Source: Nocardioides conyzicola (GTDB lineage: Bacteria > Actinomycetota > Actinomycetes > Propionibacteriales > Nocardioidaceae). Taken from it: a stretch of 64,000 nt of DNA. Below the pieces are notes generated by a model that worked only from the letters and a program-made list of their open reading frames with translations, made no database searches and was not told the origin of the DNA. The stretch lies in the NCBI RefSeq assembly GCF_039543825.1, contig NZ_BAABKM010000002.1, forward strand, positions 2,078,133 through 2,142,132, written 5' to 3'. The position numbers and the translations under genes were made by a program. Positions 35,257 to 43,747 of this stretch are shown one piece after another. Within the stretch, counting starts at the first letter, position 1. Each line of letters opens with the position of its first letter.

Positions 35257-35741
35257 GTCGTCTGGCTGTGCGGGTCCTTGCCGAAGGCGATCACCTTGGC
35301 GGGCGGTACGACGTACACCCACGGCTGGGTGCCGTCGCCGTCCGTGAAGCCGTCGTCGTCCGCCCCCCAGGCCCAGTCCTCGCCGTACTTGCGGACCCAG
35401 GCCTCGGCCAGCGGCTGCAGCCGCTCGCGGCCGACGACGCGTACGGCGCTCCCCTCGACGACGACGTCCGTCCCGGCCTGCCAGGTGTTGGCGCCGGTGG
35501 TCACGGTGACGAGGGGGGAGTGCTCGAGGTTGCGGTGCTTCTGCTCACCGGCCCCGGTGCAGAACGCGAACCCTCCGTCGTGCCAGACGCCGACGAGCGG
35601 GGTCGTGTGCGGTCGGCCGTCCGCGCGCACGGTCGTGAGCCAGTAGAGCTCCGCGTCCGTCAGCCGCCGCTCCACCTCCGTCCAGGGCAGGGCGGTCGCG
35701 GCCGGGACGCTGAAGCGCTGGTCGATCCTGGCTGTCGTCAT
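35235..35741 (-). CDS. Pyridoxamine 5'-phosphate oxidase family protein
   Basis: A 168-residue split-barrel flavin- or F420-binding protein. The strand LTTVRADGRPHTTPLVGVWHDG and the phosphate segment EQKHRNLEHSPLVTVTTG are typical of PPOX and F420-dependent reductases. The physiological reaction is unknown. ATG 35741 faces a divergent gene with about 57 bp between. Confidence 0.85.
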   Translation of the reverse strand: MTTARIDQRFSVPAATALPWTEVERRLTDAELYWLTTVRADGRPHTTPLVGVWHDGGFAFCTGAGEQKHRNLEHSPLVTVTTGANTWQAGTDVVVEGSAVRVVGRERLQPLAEAWVRKYGEDWAWGADDDGFTDGDGTQPWVYVVPPAKVIAFGKDPHSQTTYRPGAS

Positions 35742-35798
35742 GCGGGTGCAGACCGGCCCCGAGCGGCAGAGTCATCGCCGCCCGGGCATGATCGGCGC

Positions 35799-36197
35799 AT
35801 GAGGTTCACCGAGCGGGAGCTGACGGCGGCACTCACGGGTGCGGCGAAGAGCGTGCTGGCCGCGCAGGACAAGTCCGTGCGCAAGGGCAGGCGCAGCGTC
35901 GACGAGGCCTGGCAGTCGCTCACCCAGTTCGGCCGGTTCCAGCTGCTCGACGGACTCGGCGACCAGGTGCTGCCGGTGCTGGTCGCGCTCCCCGACATCG
36001 AGGTCGAGGCCGGCACCCGGCCCACGTTCACCGCCGCGCAGGTGGCGTCCACCGTCGAGGCGACCATCGGCGACGACGTCGGGCGGGTACGGCGTGCCGT
36101 GCTGGTGAAGGCGCGGGTCGCGATGGTCACCATCGCGCTGTCGCACCTGCCGGTGCGGCAGGACCCGGATGCCCTGATCGTGCCCGACCACCTGTGA
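35799..36197 (+). CDS. Conserved actinobacterial protein of unknown function
   Basis: A 132-residue soluble protein. The start MRFTERELTAALTGAAKSVLA and the central LTQFGRFQLLDGLGDQVLPVL recur as a family in Nocardioides and relatives to my recollection. No catalytic motif is seen. CATGAT at 35787-35792 lies six bases before the ATG, so it is probably leaderless. The stop is 3 bp from the convergent phospholipase C. Confidence 0.65.
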   Translation: MRFTERELTAALTGAAKSVLAAQDKSVRKGRRSVDEAWQSLTQFGRFQLLDGLGDQVLPVLVALPDIEVEAGTRPTFTAAQVASTVEATIGDDVGRVRRAVLVKARVAMVTIALSHLPVRQDPDALIVPDHL

Positions 36198-36200
36198 AGC

Positions 36201-38225
36201 TCACCGCCCGAACGCCGGGTCGCTGATCGAGGGCCGGTCGCTCTCGAGGTGCCCGGCGAACTCGCGGACGAACGGGCCGCCCTGCGCCGACACGGCGACG
36301 TCGTACCAGCCGCCGCTCGCGCGCGACTCGACCGGGATCGTCCGGACCGCACCCCTGCGCAGGGTGATCGTCCGCGACCGGCCGGTGTAGGCGTTGGTCA
36401 GCGTGAGGGTGGCCGGAGCGTTGCGGGCACGGAGCACGACCGTCACGGTGTCCCGACCAACTCTCAGGGTCGCGTCGACCGCGTCGGTGGCGCGGTCGCC
36501 GGCGAACCGGCGGAAGAACCCGTGTGGTCCGTGCAGGGTCACGTCGTACGCGCCGACGGCGGGCCACGTGACCGGGAGGCGGTCCCCGGCGCCGACGGTG
36601 TAGCTCCGTGGCGGGGCCGCCGGGGTGAGGAAGCGCGCCTGGAACTGCGCACCGAGCGGACCGGTGTTGACCAGCGTCGCCGCGACGGACGCGGGGGCGG
36701 ACCGCTCGTGGACGGCGACGTCGTACGCGATCGGCCGCGACGGCCGGACGCCGCGCTCCTGGCTGGGGAGCTGTCCGTGGGTCGGCGGCATCGGGCGGTA
36801 GTCGGGGTGCCGCTGATGGTCGTGCGGCTCGTACGACGAGGTGTCGGGCAGTGTCGGCACCTGAGATGTCCGCCGGGAGAAGTCGAAGGCCGAGGTGAGG
36901 TCGCCGCACACGGCGCGGCGCCACGGGGTGATGTTGGGCTCCTCGACGCCGAACCGCTGCTCGATCAGCCGGATGATGGAGGTGTGGTCGAAGGTCTCCG
37001 AGCAGACGAAGCCTCCCCTGCTCCACGGTGACACCACCAGCATCGGGACCCGCTGGCCCAGGCCGTACGAGCCGGGGCCGTACTGCCCGGTGTAGAACTC
37101 GTGGTCCGTCGGGACCGTCGAGGCGCCTGGCACGACCGGGGAGTTGGCGTGGGGCGGCACGACGTGGTCGAAGAAGCCGTCGTTCTCGTCGTAGGTGACC
37201 AGCAGGGCCGTCTTGCTCCACACGTCGGGGTCGGAGGTCAGCGCGTCCAGCACGTTGGCGACGTACCAGGCGCCGAAGTTCACCGGCCAGTTCGGGTGCT
37301 CGCTGAACGCCTCGGGGGCGACCACCCAGGAGACCTGCGGCAGCCGCCCCGTCCGTACGTCGTCGCGCAGCTGGTCGAAGTAGCCCCCCGACGCAGCGAC
37401 GTTGGTCCCGGTCTTCGCGCGGTCGGCGAGCGGGCTTCCGGGCTGGGCGTTCTGGTAGGTGTGGAAGTAGAGCAGCGAGTTGTCGCCGTAGTTGCCGATG
37501 TAGGCGTCGTCGGTCCACCCCCAGTAGTGCTCCTGGTCCAGGCCGAGACCGACGTCCTGGTAGATCTTCCAGGAGACGCCGGCCTTCTGGAGCCGCTCCG
37601 GGTACGTCGTCCAGTCGTAGCCGAGCTCGTCGTTGTAGAGGACCGGACCGCCGCCCTTGCCGTCGTTGCCGGTCCAGCCGGTCCACATGTAGTAGCGATT
37701 CGGGTCGGTGTTGCCGATGAAGGAGCAGTGGTACGCGTCGCAGATCGTGAACGCGTCGGCGAGGGCGTAGTGGAAGGGTGCATCCCGACGGCCCAGGTGG
37801 GCCATGGTCGTGGCCGACTTGTGGGGGATCCACTGGTCGTAGACACCGCGGTTGATGGCGGCCTGGGTGTCCTGCCAGCCGTGCGGCAGGTCCTCGAGGA
37901 AGACCAGGCCGAGGTCCTCCATGTCCGGGCGGAACGGCAGCACCTCGCCGGCCCCGTCGGGCTGGTGGAAGACCGACCTGCCCGTCGGCAGCGTCGCCGG
38001 GTGCGGATCACCGAAGCCGCGGACGCCGCGCAGGGTGCCGAAGTAGTGGTCGAACGACCGGTTCTCCTGCATGAGGACGACGATGTGCTCGACGTCCTGG
38101 AGGGAACCGTGGGTGTGGTGGCCGGGGAGCGCGGCTGCGCGGGCGACGGTCTCGTTGAGCACGGTGGCGGCGACTGCCGCTCCGCCGGTGGCCTGCAGGA
38201 AGCGGCGACGATCGATACTGGGCAC
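36201..38225 (-). CDS. Tat-exported phosphocholine-specific phospholipase C
   Basis: A 674-residue phosphoesterase. The twin-arginine signal SIDRRRFLQATGGAAVAA starts at residue 3, so the folded enzyme leaves by Tat. The catalytic domain opens with HIVVLMQENRSFDHYFGTLRG and later carries SWVVAPEAFSEHP and YDENDGFFDHV. C-terminal beta domains of about 100 residues each follow (DUF756-type). It cleaves phosphatidylcholine or related lipids outside the cell. GTG 38225 is chosen because the Tat motif starts there. Confidence 0.9.
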   Translation of the reverse strand: MPSIDRRRFLQATGGAAVAATVLNETVARAAALPGHHTHGSLQDVEHIVVLMQENRSFDHYFGTLRGVRGFGDPHPATLPTGRSVFHQPDGAGEVLPFRPDMEDLGLVFLEDLPHGWQDTQAAINRGVYDQWIPHKSATTMAHLGRRDAPFHYALADAFTICDAYHCSFIGNTDPNRYYMWTGWTGNDGKGGGPVLYNDELGYDWTTYPERLQKAGVSWKIYQDVGLGLDQEHYWGWTDDAYIGNYGDNSLLYFHTYQNAQPGSPLADRAKTGTNVAASGGYFDQLRDDVRTGRLPQVSWVVAPEAFSEHPNWPVNFGAWYVANVLDALTSDPDVWSKTALLVTYDENDGFFDHVVPPHANSPVVPGASTVPTDHEFYTGQYGPGSYGLGQRVPMLVVSPWSRGGFVCSETFDHTSIIRLIEQRFGVEEPNITPWRRAVCGDLTSAFDFSRRTSQVPTLPDTSSYEPHDHQRHPDYRPMPPTHGQLPSQERGVRPSRPIAYDVAVHERSAPASVAATLVNTGPLGAQFQARFLTPAAPPRSYTVGAGDRLPVTWPAVGAYDVTLHGPHGFFRRFAGDRATDAVDATLRVGRDTVTVVLRARNAPATLTLTNAYTGRSRTITLRRGAVRTIPVESRASGGWYDVAVSAQGGPFVREFAGHLESDRPSISDPAFGR

Positions 38226-38287
38226 GGGAGGCTCCAGGGTCCGAGAGGATGGGGCCAGGCCATGCTCACGTCCGCGGCGCAATAGCC

Positions 38288-38316
38288 GGCGTCACCTCGG
38301 TGACAGGTTGGCGAAA
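38288..38316 (-). promoter_or_regulatory. Possible PHO box upstream of phospholipase C
   Basis: Three direct 7-base repeats, TTTCGCC, TGTCACC and TGACGCC on the minus strand, recur every 11 bp. The spacing is that of actinobacterial PhoP boxes, whose unit is GTTCACC. It lies 63-91 bp upstream of the phospholipase C start. Similarity to the consensus is partial. Confidence 0.4.
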
Positions 38317-38328
38317 CCTCCGAGACGG

Positions 38329-39969
38329 TCAGCCGAGCGCGGCGTTGACCACCTCGCGCGCCTCGTCCTGCACCTGCGCGAGGTGCTCCGGCCCGCGGAA
38401 CGACTCGGCGTAGATCTTGTAGACGTCCTCCGTGCCCGAGGGGCGAGCGGCGAACCAGGCCGACTCGGTGGTGACCTTCAGCCCGCCGATCTTCGCGCCG
38501 TTGCCGGGCGCCTCGGTCAGCTTGGCCGTGATCTCCTCGCCGGCCAGCGACGTCGCGGTCACGGCCTCCGGGGACAGGGCGGCCAGCGCCGCCTTCTGCT
38601 CGCGGCTGGCGGCGGCGTCGATGCGGGCGTACGCCGGGTCGCCGTGCTCGGCCACGAGGTCGGCGTAGTGCGCGCTCGGCGACCTCCCGGTCGTCGCCAG
38701 GATCTCGGAGGCGAGCAGCGCCAGGATGATGCCGTCCTTGTCGGTGGTCCAGACGGAGCCGTCCGTGCGCAGGAACGACGCCCCTGCGGACTCCTCGCCG
38801 CCGAACCCGAACGACCCGTCGATCAGCCCGGGCACGAACCACTTGAAGCCGACCGGCACCTCCACCATCTCCCGGCCGATCGACGCCGCGACCTTGTCGA
38901 TCATCGACGAGGACACCAGGGTCTTCCCGATCCGGGCGGTCTCCGGCCAGCCCGGCCGGGCCCCACCGAAGAGGTAGCCGATCGCGACCGCGAGGAAGTG
39001 GTTGGGGTTCATCAGCCCGGCGTCCGGGGTGACGATGCCGTGCCGGTCGGAGTCCGCGTCGTTGCCGGTCGCGATGTCGTAGCGGTCCTTCTGGGCGATC
39101 AGCGACGCCATCGCCGACGGCGACGAGCAGTCCATCCGGATCTTGCCGTCCCAGTCGAGCGTCATGAAGCGCCAAGTCGGGTCCACCAGCGGGTTCACCA
39201 CGGTGAGGTCGAGGCCGTGCCGCTCGGCGATCGCGGCCCAGTAGTCGACCGAGGCGCCGCCCAGGGGGTCGGCCCCGATCCGGACGCCGGCCGCCTTGAT
39301 GGCGGCCAGGTCGACCACGTGCGGCAGGTCGTCGACGTACGTCCCCAGGAAGTCGTACGCCGAGGCCGCGGCTCGCGCCCGCGCGAACGGCACCCGCTGC
39401 ACGTCCGCGAGCCCGTTCCGGATCAGCTCGTTGGCCCGCGCCGCGATCACGGAGGTGGCGTCGGAGTCCGCCGGCCCGCCGTGCGGCGGGTTGTACTTGA
39501 AGCCGCCGTCGTACGGCGGGTTGTGCGACGGGGTGACCACGATGCCGTCGGCCAGCCCGGCGCCGGACTGCCGCCCGCCGTTGGCCCGGATGATCGCGTG
39601 CGAGACCGCCGGCGTCGGCGTGTAGCGGTCGTCCGCGTCGACCAGCACGGTCACGTCGTTGGCGGCCAGCACCTCCAGGGCCGTCGCCCAGGCGGGCTCC
39701 GAGAGGCCGTGGGTGTCGCGGCCGATGAAGAGCGGCCCGTCGTACCCCTGCTCCCGCCGGTAGTCCACGATCGCCTGCGTCGTCGCGAGGATGTGGGTCT
39801 CGTTGAATGCTGTCCGCAGCGACGACCCGCGGTGCCCGCTGGTGCCGAAGGCGACCTGCTGGTCGGGGTCCTCCGGGTCGGGCACGCCGGTGTAGTAGGC
39901 CGTCACCAGGTGTGCCACGTCGACCAGGTCGGAGGGTTGGGCGGGCTGTCCCGCGCGCGGGTCACTCAT
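38329..39969 (-). CDS. pgm: Phosphoglucomutase
   Basis: A 546-residue alpha-D-phosphohexomutase that interconverts glucose-1-P and glucose-6-P. Motifs are VAFGTSGHRGSS, the phosphoserine loop IVVTPSHNPPYDGGFKYN, the magnesium loop NDADSDRHG and the sugar loop FGFGGEESAG. The phosphate-binding C-terminal RPSGTEDVYKIY is intact. Length equals E. coli Pgm. CATGAT six bases before ATG 39969 suggests a leaderless mRNA. Confidence 0.93.
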   Translation of the reverse strand: MSDPRAGQPAQPSDLVDVAHLVTAYYTGVPDPEDPDQQVAFGTSGHRGSSLRTAFNETHILATTQAIVDYRREQGYDGPLFIGRDTHGLSEPAWATALEVLAANDVTVLVDADDRYTPTPAVSHAIIRANGGRQSGAGLADGIVVTPSHNPPYDGGFKYNPPHGGPADSDATSVIAARANELIRNGLADVQRVPFARARAAASAYDFLGTYVDDLPHVVDLAAIKAAGVRIGADPLGGASVDYWAAIAERHGLDLTVVNPLVDPTWRFMTLDWDGKIRMDCSSPSAMASLIAQKDRYDIATGNDADSDRHGIVTPDAGLMNPNHFLAVAIGYLFGGARPGWPETARIGKTLVSSSMIDKVAASIGREMVEVPVGFKWFVPGLIDGSFGFGGEESAGASFLRTDGSVWTTDKDGIILALLASEILATTGRSPSAHYADLVAEHGDPAYARIDAAASREQKAALAALSPEAVTATSLAGEEITAKLTEAPGNGAKIGGLKVTTESAWFAARPSGTEDVYKIYAESFRGPEHLAQVQDEAREVVNAALG

Positions 39970-40112
39970 GCGGCCATCATGCACCGCCCGCCATGACTGA
40001 CTCAGGTTTGTGACGACCCGTCCGATGGAACATGTAGTTCACCCCTGTCGTGGCCGCCCGAAACCTCGCGGACATGGCATTCACAGGATCCACCCGTACA
40101 GTCACCGGGAAC

Positions 40113-40799
40113 ATGACCTCACCTGCAGCAACTGCGGCCGCGCCGCTCGCCTCCGTAGAGCGACACTGTCCGCGACTCGGCGCCGTCGTGCGCCGCGTGG
40201 CGCTGAGCCTGCTGATCGCGTGCGTCATCCCGGCCACGCTGTTCTACGGGTGCTTCCGCGTCTACGGCGTCTGGACCGCGATCATCGTCGCCATGTGCTG
40301 GTCGTACGGTGCGATCGCGTGGCGAGCCCTCACCGGACGCCGTACGTCGGGCCTGCTGCTGCTGACCGCGCTGCTCATCACGGCGCGGACCGCCATCTCG
40401 CTGGCCGCCGGCAGCACGTTCCTCTACTTCCTCCAGCCGATCATCAGCGACGCGCTCGTCGGCACGGCGTTCCTGGTTTCGCTGGCCACGGCCCGGCCGA
40501 TGGTCGCGCGGCTGGCCGGCGACTTCTACCCGATGGACGACGAGCTCCACCTGCGCCCACGCATCCAACGCCTGTTCCGCAACCTGACCGTCCTGTGGGC
40601 GACGCTCTGCCTGATCAAGGCCGGGCTGACGTTGTGGCTGCTCCAGTCGACGTCGCTCGACACGTTCGTGCTGGTCAAGAGCGTCTCGGCGCTGAGCATC
40701 AACATGCTCGCCGCCGGCGCCACCATCGGGCTGGCCGTCCTGGTCGCCCGCAAGGAAGGCCTGCTGCACACGGTCGTGCCGATCCCGGCGACCGTCTAG
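40113..40799 (+). CDS. Integral membrane protein (VC0807-like)
   Basis: A 228-residue protein with six hydrophobic segments starting at ALSLLIACVIPATLFYGCF. The pattern of small polytopic proteins with FYGCFRVYGVWTA suits the VC0807/DUF3159-like group. No function is known. ATG 40113 is chosen because TACAGT at 40097-40102 is a -10 and leaves almost no leader; starts at 40050 and 40074 are possible. Convergent with the second aldo-keto reductase, overlapping by 4 bp. Confidence 0.65.
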   Translation: MTSPAATAAAPLASVERHCPRLGAVVRRVALSLLIACVIPATLFYGCFRVYGVWTAIIVAMCWSYGAIAWRALTGRRTSGLLLLTALLITARTAISLAAGSTFLYFLQPIISDALVGTAFLVSLATARPMVARLAGDFYPMDDELHLRPRIQRLFRNLTVLWATLCLIKAGLTLWLLQSTSLDTFVLVKSVSALSINMLAAGATIGLAVLVARKEGLLHTVVPIPATV

Positions 40800-41620
40800 C
40801 CCCCGATCGCGTCCAGCGTGGCGAGGTCGTCGGCGTCCAGGCTCAGGTGGCCCGCCGCGAGGTTCTCCTCGAGGTGCGCGACCGAGCTCGTGCCGGGGAT
40901 GAGCAGGATGGTCGGCGAGCGCTGGAGCAGCCAGGCCAGCGCGACCTGCATGGGCGTGGCCGCGTGCTTGGCGGCCACCCCGTCGACGGCCTCCAGCGCG
41001 AGCGGGCTGAACCCGCCCAGCGGGAAGAACGGCACGTAGTAGATGCCCTGCTCCGCGAGCGAGTCCACGAACGCGTCGTCGTCGCGGAGCGCCAGGTTGT
41101 AGGCGTTCTGCACCATCGCGACCGGGGCGATGTCCTGGGCGACCTTCACCTGCTCGGGGGTGCAGTTGCTGAGCCCGAGGTCGCCGATGAGGCCCTGCGA
41201 GCGCAGGTCGGCCAGCACCGTCCACTGCGCCTCGAAGCCGCCCTCCCACCCGTCCATGAAGCGCAGGTTGACCCCGCCGAGCCGTTCGACGCCGAGCCGG
41301 CCGAGGTTGTCGTGGACGGCCGACTTGATCTCGTCCGGGGCGAACGCCGGCAGCCAGGCCCCGTCGTCCGTACGCCGCGCGCCGACCTTGGTGACCAGCA
41401 CCAGCTCCGGCGGGTAGGGGTGCAGCGACTCCCGGATCAGGTCGTTGACGACGTACGGACCGTAGTAGTCGCTGGTGTCGATGTGGTCGACGCCGAGCTC
41501 GACCGCGCGCTGCAGCACGCGCCTCGCCTCGTCCGGATCGGCGGGTGGCCCCATGATCCCGGGGCCGCTGAGCCGCATGGCGCCGTACCCGATCCGCTTC
41601 ACGTCCGAGAGTCGCTTCAT
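40796..41620 (-). CDS. Aldo/keto reductase, second paralogue
   Basis: A 274-residue NADPH-dependent oxidoreductase, collinear with the one at 33418-34290. The active site reads HIDTSDYYGP and LVTKVGARR. The tetrad His position reads VNLRFMDGW, again lacking His. The shared run VALAWLLQRSP and IPGTSSVAHLEEN shows close relation, so one is probably a duplicate of the other. Confidence 0.86.
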   Translation of the reverse strand: MKRLSDVKRIGYGAMRLSGPGIMGPPADPDEARRVLQRAVELGVDHIDTSDYYGPYVVNDLIRESLHPYPPELVLVTKVGARRTDDGAWLPAFAPDEIKSAVHDNLGRLGVERLGGVNLRFMDGWEGGFEAQWTVLADLRSQGLIGDLGLSNCTPEQVKVAQDIAPVAMVQNAYNLALRDDDAFVDSLAEQGIYYVPFFPLGGFSPLALEAVDGVAAKHAATPMQVALAWLLQRSPTILLIPGTSSVAHLEENLAAGHLSLDADDLATLDAIGG

Positions 41621-41670
41621 GGGCCCACTCTCCTCCGGCGGGGAACCGCAGCCAAGGCTGGGTGGCGCAC

Positions 41671-41676
41671 TACGAT
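41671..41676 (+). promoter_or_regulatory. -10 element of the propeller-protein gene
   Basis: TACGAT lies nine bases before ATG 41686, leaving a two- or three-base leader at most. Confidence 0.45.
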
Positions 41677-41685
41677 CGCGGCGAG

Positions 41686-43089
41686 ATGAGGTTCGGACGC
41701 ACGCTGGCGCTGCTGGGCGTCGGTCTGCTCTGGTTCGGGTTCGGTCCGCTGGTGCTGGTCGCCGCCCTCCTGTCGCTGCTCTGGCCGCCGGCTCGCGCGT
41801 GGCTGCGGCCGACCCGTCGCGTCGTCGCCGTCTGGGCGGCCGTCGTGGTGGTGCTCGCCGGGCTCGCGGTGGTCGTGCCCGACGGGTGGGTGCCGATCCC
41901 GCCGGGACCCGGGCGATGGGTGACGCCGGCGTACGTCGGCCGGCCGCTGGTCGCGGGTCCCGAGCGCGGCCCGGTGGGGGAGTCCCCCACCGTCGTGACG
42001 AAGTCGTACGGCGTCGCCGACTGCCACCGGGTCGAGTTCGACGACGACGGTCGCCCGGTGCTGCTCTGCGGCGGCGAGCGGCCGGTGCTACGGGTGCTCG
42101 ATCCCGACAGCCTGCGGCAGCTGCGCTCCACCGACCTGCCGGGCGCCGGCTGCGCGGGTCGCCTCGTGGTGGTCGGCGCTGACCTGGTGGCGTCGAGCGG
42201 CCAGCGCATCCTCACGATCGGGGACGACGACCTCGTCGTGGAGTCGTCCGTCGACCTGGCGGGAGAGCTCGGCTCCGGCGACTGCGTGACCGGGCTCGGA
42301 GCGGACCCGACCGGGCGGGTCTGGTTCGCGTCCCGGGACGGTCTCGTCGGGTTCGTCGCGGGTGACCGGGTGCGCACCGTCGACCTGGGCGACCGGGTCG
42401 ACCGTCCACTGACCGTGGCCGACGAGGGCGTCTACGTCGCGGGCGCCGAGGGACTGCACCGGGTGGTCATCGAGGGCGGGAAGCCCGTGGCAGCCTGGGA
42501 CTCGCCGTACGACGACGGTGGTGAGCGGGGCAGCGCTCCCGTGGTGCTCCCCGACGGGCTGGTCGCGGTCGCCGACAACCGTTCCCCCCGCCTGCAGGTG
42601 GTCTTCCACCGCGCCGGCAGTGGCGACGTGGTGTGCCGGGCCGAGGTCTTCGGTGACGACGAGGGTGCCACCGACGGCGGTCTCGTCGCGGCCGGCAGCG
42701 GGGTCGTCGTGCAGAACTCGCACGGCTACCACGGGCCGCGCTCCACGCTCCTGGGTCGTACGACGAGCCGCGGCATCGCCCGCGTCGACGTGGTCGGCGG
42801 TCGCTGCCGGGTCGCCTGGACGACCGACATGGACGCCCCCAGCGGTGCCCCCGCCGTCTCGACCGAGGACGGCCTCGCCTACGTCTGGACCAAGCGGCAC
42901 AGCTGGCTCGGCGTCGACGCGTGGTACCTCAGCGCCCTCGACCTCCGCACCGGCCGCCTCGCCTGGGCGCGCCGTACCGGCCTCAACCCCCTCGCCGACA
43001 ACCATGGCGGCGCCGTCGCCCTCGGCCCCGACCGCGCGGCGTACGTCCCCGTCCTGGGCGGCCTCGTCAAGGTCGCCGACCGGCGCTAG
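41686..43089 (+). CDS. Membrane-anchored beta-propeller-like protein
   Basis: A 467-residue protein. Two N-terminal hydrophobic helices (TLALLGVGLLWFGFGPLVL and VVAVWAAVVVVLAGLAVVV) are followed by about 390 extracytoplasmic residues of repeated short beta-strand blades, for example LTVADEGVYVAGAEGLHRV and PAVSTEDGLAYVW. It looks like a PQQ- or WD-type propeller without enzymatic motif. Function unknown. Its stop is 4 bp from the convergent small membrane protein gene. Confidence 0.75.
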   Translation: MRFGRTLALLGVGLLWFGFGPLVLVAALLSLLWPPARAWLRPTRRVVAVWAAVVVVLAGLAVVVPDGWVPIPPGPGRWVTPAYVGRPLVAGPERGPVGESPTVVTKSYGVADCHRVEFDDDGRPVLLCGGERPVLRVLDPDSLRQLRSTDLPGAGCAGRLVVVGADLVASSGQRILTIGDDDLVVESSVDLAGELGSGDCVTGLGADPTGRVWFASRDGLVGFVAGDRVRTVDLGDRVDRPLTVADEGVYVAGAEGLHRVVIEGGKPVAAWDSPYDDGGERGSAPVVLPDGLVAVADNRSPRLQVVFHRAGSGDVVCRAEVFGDDEGATDGGLVAAGSGVVVQNSHGYHGPRSTLLGRTTSRGIARVDVVGGRCRVAWTTDMDAPSGAPAVSTEDGLAYVWTKRHSWLGVDAWYLSALDLRTGRLAWARRTGLNPLADNHGGAVALGPDRAAYVPVLGGLVKVADRR

Positions 43090-43093
43090 GGCG

Positions 43094-43444
43094 TCAACCG
43101 GAGCAGGTCGCGGTGACGGACTGCGGATCCGACGGGACGTGGACAGAGCACGTCACGGCACGACCGTCGAGCTTGAAGGGGACGTCGTCGGTCGTCGCCC
43201 CGGACTTCACGCTGAACTCCGACACCGTCGGCAGCGAGGAGTCCAGCCGCACGACGTCGCCTCGCTTGTCGACCAGCTGGAGGCCGTACTTGTCGTGCAG
43301 CGTGTCCTGGGCGATCGTCAGCGGCGTCCGCGCATCGAGGTCGAGGAGGGTCACCGCCGCGAGCGGCAGGACCACCAGCAACGCGATCAGTCCGGCGAGC
43401 ATCAGACGGAACCTGAGGGCACCGTCCTGGAGTTCCACGTCCAT
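43094..43444 (-). CDS. Small single-pass membrane protein of unknown function
   Basis: A 116-residue protein. One N-terminal transmembrane helix (LMLAGLIALLVVLPLAAVTLL) precedes a small extracytoplasmic domain with two cysteines (VTCSV and ATCSG), likely a disulfide. No family was recognised. Confidence 0.65.
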   Translation of the reverse strand: MDVELQDGALRFRLMLAGLIALLVVLPLAAVTLLDLDARTPLTIAQDTLHDKYGLQLVDKRGDVVRLDSSLPTVSEFSVKSGATTDDVPFKLDGRAVTCSVHVPSDPQSVTATCSG

Positions 43445-43470
43445 GTCGGCAACCTACCGCCGGCCCGGGT

Positions 43471-43620
43471 ACGCCGAACGGCGGGTGTCTGGTGGGTTGC
43501 GGAGGGCCGCCAGGCCCGTCTCGAGACCCCTCCGACTGTCAGTGGCCTGCGGGTCCGCCCGGGTTGGCCGCCGACAGGCACTTACGCGGGTACGGCGGGC
43601 GGTGGGTTGCGGTCGGCGCC
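43471..43620. repeat. Diverged relic of the 9.0-9.6 kb repeat family
   Basis: GGTGGGTTGCGG occurs at 43491-43502 and 43601-43612, 110 bp apart, marking two degenerate units. Between them, CTCGAGACCC, GTGGCCTGCGGGT and TTACGCGGGTACGGCGG occur in the same order and spacing as in the array upstream of the first DUF222 gene. The 303-bp gap 43445-43747 contains this relic and three DnaA-box-like sites, and no gene. Confidence 0.75.
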
Positions 43621-43623
43621 CGG

Positions 43624-43699
43624 TCCACAGGCCGTCGGCTCGACTGTGGATGAAGCTCCACGATCGTGATCTCTTCGTTATCTGAATCCCTGTGGATAA
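43624..43699. promoter_or_regulatory. Cluster of DnaA-box-like sequences
   Basis: TGTGGATAA (43691-43699) is the exact complement of the DnaA 9-mer TTATCCACA. TGTGGATGA (43645-43653) has one change, and TCCACAG occurs at 43624-43630 in the opposite orientation. All lie within 76 bp, 49-124 bp upstream of the second DUF222 gene. Confidence 0.5.
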
Positions 43700-43747
43700 G
43701 GCTCTCTGAGGCGTCTGACTGTCGGTGGCCAGTGCTTGGCTAGTCCC

